64,000 nt of DNA from Proales similis (Eukaryota > Rotifera > Eurotatoria > Ploima > Proalidae). The notes under the pieces were generated by a model. The model made no database searches. It saw nothing but the letters and a program-made list of their open reading frames with translations, and was not told the origin of the DNA. The stretch lies in contig JAGVRJ010000015.1 of the NCBI GenBank assembly GCA_019059635.1, forward strand, positions 434,001 to 498,000, written 5' to 3'. Positions 55,684 to 64,000 of the stretch are shown here, piece by piece; the first letter of the stretch is position 1; each line of letters opens with the position of its first letter. The position numbers and the translations under genes were made by a program.

Positions 55684-56261
55684 TTTAAATATTTCTCTTA
55701 CTAAACCAAAGCCAAGACGATTCTTTTAGGTTGCTGTGTATAATTATGTTCAGTAATAGAAACACAACCATAAAAAGACGAAATCGCAGACGAGAGGAAC
55801 ATTGCATTTGATGACTTGTTTATAAAAACTAAGTTGACATCAGTTCACTTATACCCAATTTCAACCCATTCCATTTATTTAATTTTCAGGAAAAATGTGC
55901 TGTTTCAACCAATTGTTGCTTAGTTTTACAAGATATGAATGGTAGCGGATTTCTTGCTCGCTGGCGTTTCTGATCGAAATACAATTAAAGACTTTATCTC
56001 TAACATTGAATTTCCCAACACATCTAAAGAAGATAAATAGTTAAAAACTCAATCTCTACTTAGGGAAAAACAAATTAAAAACCTTATCCAACTTCCTCTT
56101 GAAAGTTTGCCGATTTGTCTATCTATGGTTAAAAAGCTACAGTCAATTTTTCCTATTTGATCCTTGATCGAAAATCTGATTGATTTGGAGCTGAGATTTG
56201 TTATTAATGCACTATCTAGTAATCCTTTAAGTCATAAATTAGGTTTTTTTTTCAATTTTTT
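55684..56261. other. Upstream region of TBCB with a possible decayed reading frame
   Basis: The part next to TBCB is its promoter. From 55939 to about 56230 one plus-strand frame reads like protein, rich in Leu, Ile and Lys (VSDRNTIKDFISNIEFPN, then IQLPLESLPICLSMVKKL, then LIENLIDLELRFVINAL). It is broken by a TAG (56038-56040) and a TGA. It could be a dead gene fragment or chance. No family is recognised. Confidence 0.25.
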
Positions 56262-56871
56262 TTATCTTTGTGTATTTTGATTGTTGTACTCACCAATTAT
56301 TTCGAAAAGAAATGGCCCAATTTGATTTTTCAACTGATTTCTAATCCTCTCCTCCATTTCAGAACGACTGAGTATATTAGACACTAAAATGACCGATTTG
56401 GTGCTTCCACTCAAAAAGCGAAGAGAACTTTGATCGAAAGCTTCGCTTAGTAAGCTATCTTCTTCAGCATCGACTAAACTGCCTTTTGACAATGAGTTCG
56501 AGGATTGCTTATTTGTCAAAATCCCTAAAAATGTATTAAAAACATTTGAGACACGTTTATTTTTCTGTCCTTCGGAAAAATTTCTAGATTTGAGCTTTAC
56601 CTGATTTAGAATCATATTTGTAATTTGAATTTAAACTTGGTTCTGTTAAGGTCTTGTGATATTCTCGATTTACGATATCAACAGACTTGAATCGTACTCG
56701 AGAAGCCTGATTCTTGTTTACACGACCGGAAGAATTCGACCGAGAAGGGATTTCAATCCGATAGCTCCTGTGTATTGATTTTTTATCTCCCAAATTTTCG
56801 TTATTAGCTTGCGACCCCACTTGGCTAGAAAATAAATGTTGCTTTCGAGGAAGATGTTTTTTGGAAATCAT
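56262..56871 (-). CDS. Small hypothetical protein, two exons
   Basis: Exon 1 (56871 to about 56601) and exon 2 (about 56526-56262) join in frame across a roughly 75-nt intron, giving about 180 residues. The first half is basic and Ser/Asn-rich. The second half has a possible amphipathic helix, RSEMEERIRNQLKNQIGPF, near the end. There is no signal peptide, no membrane segment and no motif I recognise. A donor-like GTGAGT just before the stop leaves open that the gene has another exon downstream. It may be lineage-specific. Confidence 0.4.
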
Positions 56872-57064
56872 TGTTCATTCAAATTTGAGTTTTCATAAAA
56901 TATCATGCTTAAATAAAAAGAACTAAAAATAGCCAGTTCAATGTAGAAAGCATAATAAGCGGTCGAAATGCGAATAGTTCTGGGTTTGAAATGAGTAGGA
57001 TTTTTAGTTTTGAACTGTTAAAAAAGTTTTGAATTCAGTTTACTACTTTGCCATACCGTGAGTT

Positions 57065-57991
57065 TTAATAAAGACGCTGCTCTGAATGCTCTTTTTGAGT
57101 TAAAACGCATTTCAGTTCAATTTCGCTTATTAGCTCGTCGTCTGTGCCTTTTGATCGCAATGGGTATTTGTAAGGCCCGTTCAGGTTAAGATTAGCTGTT
57201 AAATAAATAAACACCAATAAGCATATCAGAATTCCAAGAATAGACCCAGCCATAACATCACTTGGATGATGCTTGTGATCAGTTATTCTGGATAGTGCTG
57301 TATAAAGTGCTAGAGTGGCCATGCAGGCTTGAACCAACCTGGGTATTAATCCCAACCGTGGAATACTTAACCGCTTATTCACATACATTATAAGATAAAG
57401 CATTGAGTAGAAAGCAAGTGATGCGTGGCCTGACGGGAATGACTTTCTTGCATCATTTATCTCACCCAGATTGCTTGATGAACAAGTAAAGTCTACACCA
57501 GGAACTAAAAACGTTTTTCGCTCGAGTTGACACAATTCATAGGGGTTGTTGGGAACTGGTCTGCATACGCTTAAGAAATTAGGCCTTAAGCGACCGACTA
57601 TTAGCTTGGTTATGTCCGTCATCACAGCTGTCAAGCAAAATCCAAAGAAAAATGAGCCACATGAAATATAAAGGTCGCCATAAAGCTCTGGTAAATCAAT
57701 GATTCTACGAAATGCGGTTATTCTCACCGCAAATCGCTCGCTCGAGCCAGTCTGCCAAAAGCGCACAACTTCGGTGGATGCTATCCATAACAGAGGGCAA
57801 AGAAGTGATAAAATAACGAGATTGAGGTCAGTAACAGTCGAATTCTTATAAGGTAGGTTGATGCTAAAATCATTGCATTGGAAATAAGATTCAGTTGGAG
57901 TTAGATAGAGCTTTAGTATGGCATAGACGATGAATAGAATTCCAATACTCAGTGCGTCAAGCACAATCTTCAACCATGATACAGGCTCCAT
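57065..57991 (-). CDS. PLPP: Phospholipid (lipid phosphate) phosphatase, PAP2 family
   Basis: Intronless, 308 residues, six membrane helices. The three PAP2 catalytic motifs are complete: KLIVGRLRP (K129, R136, P137), FPSGHA (S187, G188, H189) and SRITDHKHHPSD (S234, R235, H241, D245). H189 and H241 are the expected acid and nucleophile. Spacing and the N-terminal LDALSIG helix fit PLPP1-3/Wunen. The enzyme dephosphorylates phosphatidate, lysophosphatidate, sphingosine-1-phosphate and ceramide-1-phosphate on the outer face of the membrane. The short polar tail has no known motif. Confidence 0.95.
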   Translation of the reverse strand: MEPVSWLKIVLDALSIGILFIVYAILKLYLTPTESYFQCNDFSINLPYKNSTVTDLNLVILSLLCPLLWIASTEVVRFWQTGSSERFAVRITAFRRIIDLPELYGDLYISCGSFFFGFCLTAVMTDITKLIVGRLRPNFLSVCRPVPNNPYELCQLERKTFLVPGVDFTCSSSNLGEINDARKSFPSGHASLAFYSMLYLIMYVNKRLSIPRLGLIPRLVQACMATLALYTALSRITDHKHHPSDVMAGSILGILICLLVFIYLTANLNLNGPYKYPLRSKGTDDELISEIELKCVLTQKEHSEQRLY

Positions 57992-58930
57992 ACTGCACCG
58001 ATTCTGAATTCTCAGTCAATCTACAACGCTTACGCTCATGTAAAATGCATTATGCTAAAAATCGATCATTAAGTGGTCGAGAATTATTTTATGAAATTTT
58101 TAAAAGAAGAGCTTGTGGTAAAGAAAACAAGATTGCGCGCGAATGGATGACGCATAAACACTAACCGGTTTAAGAAAATTAGCCTTAGAATAATGCAGGC
58201 AAACACCCAACAATTCATAAAGACAAGAGAGTTTGTGATTTGGAAAGCCAGCTTTTTATATATTAATATAAAAAAGCATTTAGCCGACAAAAGAGCGTTT
58301 TATTGAATGATATTCATTGGTTAGTCATAAAGCTCAGGAATGAATATAAAGCTATTGCGATCAAGAGTGCAAATTAGATTCTAAAATGATCAGACTTAAG
58401 TATTTATACGTAAAAGTTTAAGCCGCTCGAATTTCTAAATTGTTGAAAGATGGTTGATGTTTGTTCGACCTGATTAAGTCGATAAATTGGATTGAAATGA
58501 GATGCGTGAACCTTAAGAATTAAATTTAATCGGCTTTTTAATTGAATGCAAGCCCGAAATCCAATTCTAAGATTTTGCATATCACTCTTAGCCGTTCTAT
58601 CCTCGAATGATCGTCCCTCTTTCTGTATTTTTGTAAGAGGCGACGAAAAAAATCAATAAATTCTTAGAATCTCGCAATAAGATTAATTTTTTTAAAGATT
58701 AGATCTATTTTCAATGTTCGCTTACTAAATACCCTATTTTTAATAATAAGAGAGGATGAAAAAAAGCTTATTTCAGTTAGATTCTGAAATAAAACCTATG
58801 TTAACAATAATTTGCTCTTATTTGGTTGCCTTGGTGATTCCAAGAATTTGAGTGTGGAACAAGGTTTTAAAAAGGAATTCATCGTAAATGAAATTTATTC
58901 ATCTGAAAAAAGAGTGGAAAAACTACAGCA
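57992..58930. promoter_or_regulatory. Head-to-head region, PLPP (-) / IFT122 (+)
   Basis: 940 bp, AT-rich, with scattered poly-A and poly-T runs. No exon, repeat or RNA gene is recognised. Confidence 0.4.
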
Positions 58931-61900
58931 ATGAAAATCCTTGAAAGCTGGGTCGAAAAAGTTACCGAAGAGCCTGGTCTGAGGTAATTGTATGAATTAA
59001 CGATCCAGCTCAATGTTTCCTCAAATATTTTCATCGAAGCGTATATGATCTGTGCTTTCGTCCTGACGGAACTCAACTAATTGTGGCTGCGGGAAGCAAA
59101 GTTTTAGTCTACGACCCTCTAGATGGCTCATTAATAAAAGCTCTTGCAGGTTGACTATTCTAGGACTATAAAAAAAAACGCTGCTCATAAAAATTAACCA
59201 TACCAAGGCCACAAGGAAAATGTCTACTGCGTGAATTACTCTCCATTCGGTGATTTTTTTGCATCGGGAGGATCAGATCGTATGGTGATTGTTTGGAAGT
59301 CAGAGCTAGAAGGAACTCTTCGTTTTCAGTAAATCGCTTTTTACATTTGACTAAAGCTACCCAAATGCAACTATATTTACCATATTAATCATCTGATAGC
59401 CATAATGATGCCATACAAGCTCTTTGCTTCAACCCAGTAACGAATGTTCTACTCTCTTGCGCTATTACCGACTTTGGTAATTTTCTACTGATGCTTTTGA
59501 ACTTCATCGTTTCAAGCAGCTCAACTATTTAGCTCTTTGGAACTCTAATGAAAAAGGAGTACCAAAAATACGAGTAAATTCACGTCTCACTAGCTGCTCT
59601 TGGAGCAGGGATGGTAACTTTATGGCACTTGGATTCTACAATGGAACCATCCAAATACGGGATAAAGCTGGTGAAGAAAAAATAAAAATTGAAAGACCAG
59701 ATCCGATTAATAGCCCAGTTTGGTCGCTTGCCTGGGCCCCGTCAAGGTATTTTAAAGATTCTTGCTTTTTTTTTAATTTCAAGAAATCGTAAAATTGAGA
59801 AACATTAAGAACCAGCGAAGAAATTCTTGCGGTTGCGGATTGGAACCAAAAACTCTCCTTCTATCACCTGAACGGAAAGCAAGTAAGAATTGACCTTTAT
59901 TGTGAAAAAAACTCACTTTTTAACGTAAAGACAATTAAATCAAGGCATTCAAAGAGAGAAAGCTGGGATTCGACATAATGCAATTAAATTGGCATAGTGA
60001 AGGCGAATATTTACTCGCTTGCGGTACAAATAACGAATGTCTGATGCTCACTCAAGAGGGAATTAAACTAGAAGTCGTGAGCAAAATGAAAGATTGGATT
60101 TTGTGTGCCAAGCATAAACCCAATTCATCATATATTGTATGCTTTATACTTAATTATCATCAATGACTTGCACCTATTCTAATTGAATCAATTATTAGGC
60201 TGTTGGCACTCGTGATGGTTACCTAGCAATCTACCAAGTTTTATCAAGTACTGTACATGGAATACACGGAGAACGCTATGCCTATAAAGATGGCATGACC
60301 GATGTTATTGTACACAATCTTCTGACCGAAGTTAAAGTGAGAGTTAAGAGCAAGGATATGGTGCGACGGCTAGCAGTCTATAAAAATAAGCTGGCTATTC
60401 AACTTCCTGACAAAGTGGTCATCTATGAGGTTCCTTATGGCGATTCTAAAGAAATGAGCTACCGTGGAACCAGAAGTATTTCCAAAAAGTTTGAATGTGA
60501 TTTATTTCTTATAACCTCCGAAAATTTACTTATTTGTCAGGTAAAAAATTCACAATTTTCTTGGGTGTTGCGATTTATTAATTATTCGTCTGCAAAGGAT
60601 AAACGTTTGGAGTGTTGGAACTTGCGAGGAGAAAAAATTCGTGAATGGATAATGGAGTACCAGATTCGCTATCTTAAGGTTGTTGGAGGTCCGCCGGGTA
60701 AAGAGGGCGTCCTAGTTGGTCTTAAAAGCGGTCATGTTTTGCAGGTTTACGTTGATAGCTCATTTCCAATCCAGCTTGTAAAGCTGGCTAACCCAATTCG
60801 ATATTTGGATATAAGCATGCACAGGAGCAAAATAGCGGTCATCGATGACACATTAACGTTGTTTGTTTACGACATTAAAACAGGAGAACTTTTATTTCAA
60901 GAACCTAATACCAATAGCGCAGCTTGGAATTCAACTTATGAAAATCTCCTAGCCTTTTCTGGAAACGGCAAACTCAATATTATGGCTGGCGACCAAAAAA
61001 CTTTGCAACAGCAACTTCAGGGCTACGTTATTGGCTTTGGCGGCTCAAATGTATTCGCTTTAAATGTGCAATCGGTTTCAACAATCGAAATAGCACATAC
61101 TGAGGCAATGATGCAGCTGGTTGAAAAAAAGTCATTTGAGTAAGCCAGAAATTAGGTTCTTCAAATTAGACCTCGAAAGATACAAATATTTTATGATTTA
61201 GGGAAGCATATGAGGTTGCTTGCTTGGGAGTCACATCGAAAGATTGGGAGACATTGGCATTCAAAACTCTTGAAACCTTAAATCTAGATCTTGCTCGCAG
61301 GTCTTTTGTTCGGCTTCGTGATTTCAAATACTTAACGCTTATTCAATATCTACAGGTATCTCCGAAAAGAATTTTTTTGTTTGAGCCCTAATAAATTTTT
61401 ATATTTAGCAACTCAAGCGACGAGGAGGAGCCGCAGCAGAAGTATTGAGAGGCTATTTATTTGCTTATCAGTCTAAATTTAATGAAGCAGCAAAATGTTT
61501 CCGTAAAGCCGGTCAGGAGAGCTTAGCTATGAATATGTTCACCGACTTGCGCATGTTTGACATCGCTAAAGAATACTTTCCGATTGGTGACGAGGGGAAC
61601 AAAAATCAAATCATACTCAAACAAGCCGAATGGGCATTAAACAACGGCGACGAAAAATCGGCTGCTGAGCTTTTTATAAGTGCCAAACAATTTTCTCGAG
61701 CGATTGAAATTGCTGGTCGGAATTCATGGGGAGAACTGTTATTGGAAATAGTACGCAAGCTCGATAAAGCCGATGTGGAATCTCTGAGAAAATGCGCAGA
61801 GCATTTTAAGCGTATGAACCTAGCAAATTCGGCAGCCGAAGTTTACGAAAAGATGGGAAACCTACGGGAGCTGGTCGAACTTCGGATACAAGCTCATCAA

Positions 61901-63552
61901 TGGGAAGAAGTATTTGCATTGGCTCGCAAATACCCTGATTTGAATAAATTGGCTCATTACAAATACGGCCAATGGCTTGCTGAAAACGACAGATTCGATG
62001 AAGCCCAAAAGGCGTTCAACGAAGCAGGCTTCAAGCAAGAAGCTATAAAAGTATTACAAGATCTGACTGAAAACGCTGTAAATGAAAGTCGATTCGACGA
62101 CGCTGCTTACTACTTCTGGCTTTTATCTCTTGAGCATCTCCAAGCGGCCAGCGGTTTGCATCTTACTTTTAAAATTGGAAAATTTTAACTTTTGATTGAA
62201 AAATACTATTTTTATTTTAGACGAAGCGAACGATTCTGTCCGAGAGAATTTCCTTAAAAAGTTTGAAACGCTCCAACGTCAAGCCGAGATATACTACGCT
62301 TACCAGCATGTGCATTCATACGTGGTAAAAGATGTTTACTCATCTGAAAGAATTATGTATTATTTTGTTATTTTCTATTGATTTAAGGTGGAACCTTTCA
62401 CTGAGCATTTGCCTGATACTCTTTTTAATGCGTCTCGATTCCTCTTACATGAGCTTGTGAGGAATCCACAGCTACCAGTCGGAGTTTCTAAATTGTATGC
62501 TTTTTCTTGGTTTTTGAGTTTTTTTCATCAGGATTAATCTTTTGGATTTTAGCAAAATACTTTACACAAGCGTTAAAATGGCAAAGGAACTTCAAGCTTT
62601 CAAATATGCTAGAAACGTCTTGGAAAAATTAGACGAAGTGATAATTGGGACTCGATATTGTGAGGAGGTGGAGAGCATGAGTTTAAGCATGAGAGCTAAG
62701 CCTTTTAAGGATGATGAAGAAATGTTACCATTATGCTTTCGCTGTAGGCATCATAACCCCCTGATGAATCAAGAAGGCAACCATTGCACCAACTGCGGCC
62801 AGCCATTTATTTTCTCGTTTGCGTCGTTCATGCCACTACCATTGGTTGAATTTATTCTTCCAAATGATTTAAGCGACGAGGAAGCGCTTTCCCTCATAGA
62901 TTACGTTCCGAATAGCCAATTTGAGAAAGATGCTGAGGTCCGAGAACGAGAAGCGATGGTCGCTGAAATGGGCACATCACGAAGTAAGCTTCAAGACTTA
63001 ATTTAATAATAATTTTAAGAAAGACTCGGTTTAATTTTTTAAGGCGCAAATAAGCTAGTGATTGGTGAACAGCAATCAGCTTATTCAGTCCAAAAAGATC
63101 CTTTTGTGATTTTAATGAGCAAATTTGGGGTGATTTTTTGTTCCATTTATTGTAAAAATTCAATTCTTTTATTAGACTTTTAGACAAGCTCTCGCGAATT
63201 CAAACCAGTGTTGGTTAATCGTGAAGTACTAAAGGCAATCGACCCAACTCATGTATTTATATGTAAATGGCCAGCTCCACTTCGCTGGCGCTTCTATAAA
63301 ATCATCTTGACCAGTGAGCCAATAGTCAAATGTGATTCATGCAACCGAGTATGTACCTTTATAAACTGTTTCACGCAAATAACAATCTCAATCCTCGAAT
63401 AATCAGTTTTTCCACACGGACGACTTTGAGCTTTTTATACTCCAAAAAGGAGTTTGCCCTTTTTGCCGGAAGAAAAGAAGTAAGGATCACATTTCGGTTT
63501 TTAACGAAAATAACTATTTGATTTCTCTTAAGGTTACGCAGCCAAAGAATAA
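58931..63552 (+). CDS. IFT122: Intraflagellar transport protein 122 (IFT-A complex)
   Basis: The start at 58931 gives MKILESWVEKV. WD repeats follow (SVYDLCFRPDGTQLIVAAG, VNYSPFGDFFASGGSD, AIQALCFNPVTNVLLSCA), then a second propeller (VVGGPPGKEGVLVGLKSG, FVYDIKTGELLFQEPNTNSA). Next comes the TPR-like helical half (YQSKFNEAAKCFRKAGQESL, LAMNMFTDLRMFDIAKEYF) and a C-terminal zinc-binding part: CRHHNPL...HCTNCGQPF, then CDSCNR and CPFCRKK, ending SYAAKE. IFT122 is a core IFT-A subunit for retrograde transport and ciliary entry of membrane proteins. The intron at about 60541-60597 is 57 nt and stop-free in frame. No break is seen; size agrees with the family (about 1,200 residues). Confidence 0.96.
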
Positions 63553-64000
63553 AAAAAAGCATCAACCATTAACATAAGTCTATGAGACAAATTTTTTTAC
63601 CAATAAAAATTCCCTCCGCATAGAAATTTTGTTAACTCAGGTCTGCCAAGGGGTAAACATTTCATTTACGATTCGTCAACTGCTAATTTATGAGCAATAT
63701 CTCATCAAGTGATGCAGTTATGGAACAAATCTGGTTCTCCTAGAAGAAAATGCTTAAATAGTGATGATGTGTGCCAAGTTATTGAGCGTATACGTTGATA
63801 TTGTTATACCCATTTTATTAGATTGTATTTTTAAGAAGAGCACAGTTTTCATTTTAACCGGTTACTTGGTTTAATTTAAAGTATTTGCGTCTGTTTCAAA
63901 CTGGTTATCGACCAAGTGGCAACGAGTGCGATAAAGACGCTTTTGTTTTCAGCATTATCATTTTTCTTGTTAAAATTAACTTTAAGATTCTGAGGAAAAT
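63553..64000. other. AT-rich end of window after IFT122
   Basis: Probably the 3' flank of IFT122. No reading frame or repeat is supported. Confidence 0.4.

Overview
The window is nuclear DNA of an animal with a compact genome. It has spliced genes with GT-AG introns mostly of 40-80 nt (shortest seen 39 nt), AATAAA poly(A) signals, and metazoan families such as IP3 receptor, calsyntenin, steroid 5-alpha-reductase, CLUH, TRAP-gamma, CEP78 and IFT122. There is about one gene per 3 kb on both strands. I see no operon-like spacing, tRNA or rRNA gene, CRISPR array or intact transposon. If the JHY-like call at 29.8-33.3 kb is right, the animal has motile cilia, which favours a small-bodied lophotrochozoan or larvacean-like lineage over an arthropod or nematode. 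The species cannot be fixed from sequence alone.

Layout. 0-18.7 kb is ordinary housekeeping territory: a PXA-PX-nexin-C sorting nexin (cut by the window edge), an intronless SLC34 Na/phosphate cotransporter (-), SRD5A (-) head-to-head with PDHB (+), a small sortilin/SorLA-like receptor (+), CLUH (-), and an unrecognised disordered protein (+). 18.9-29.4 kb is the accessory part. Here secreted metallo-beta-lactamase-fold (MBL) hydrolase genes (+) alternate with flavin-containing monooxygenase (FMO) genes (-): three intact intronless MBL genes, one MBL copy cut off before its metal site, two intact FMO genes and the 3' stump of a third. This array carries a 617-bp stretch identical between two otherwise diverged MBL genes. 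It also carries a chimeric junction in which part of the neighbouring unrelated gene was copied behind a broken MBL gene. 29.8-64 kb returns to conserved genes: JHY-like, ITPR (over 10 kb), calsyntenin (-), CEP78 (-), SSR3 (-), a UBL4/Get5-like gene, TBCB (-), a small unknown gene (-), a phospholipid phosphatase (-) and IFT122.

How the genes relate. Most neighbours are unrelated but share control space. Head-to-head pairs with short gaps are SRD5A/PDHB, FMO2/JHY-like, SSR3/UBL4-like, PLPP/IFT122 and CLUH/unknown. Tail-to-tail pairs include UBL4-like/TBCB, with poly(A) signals inside a 156-bp gap. CEP78, IFT122 and probably JHY-like serve cilia. SSR3 and UBL4-like both act in delivery of proteins to the ER. 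In the array, secreted MBL enzymes and ER-type FMOs could form a small-molecule or xenobiotic-handling cluster; that is inference from linkage only.

Exon borders were read by eye from splice signals and reading frame. Gene spans are given from start codon to stop codon, and single positions may be off by a base or two.
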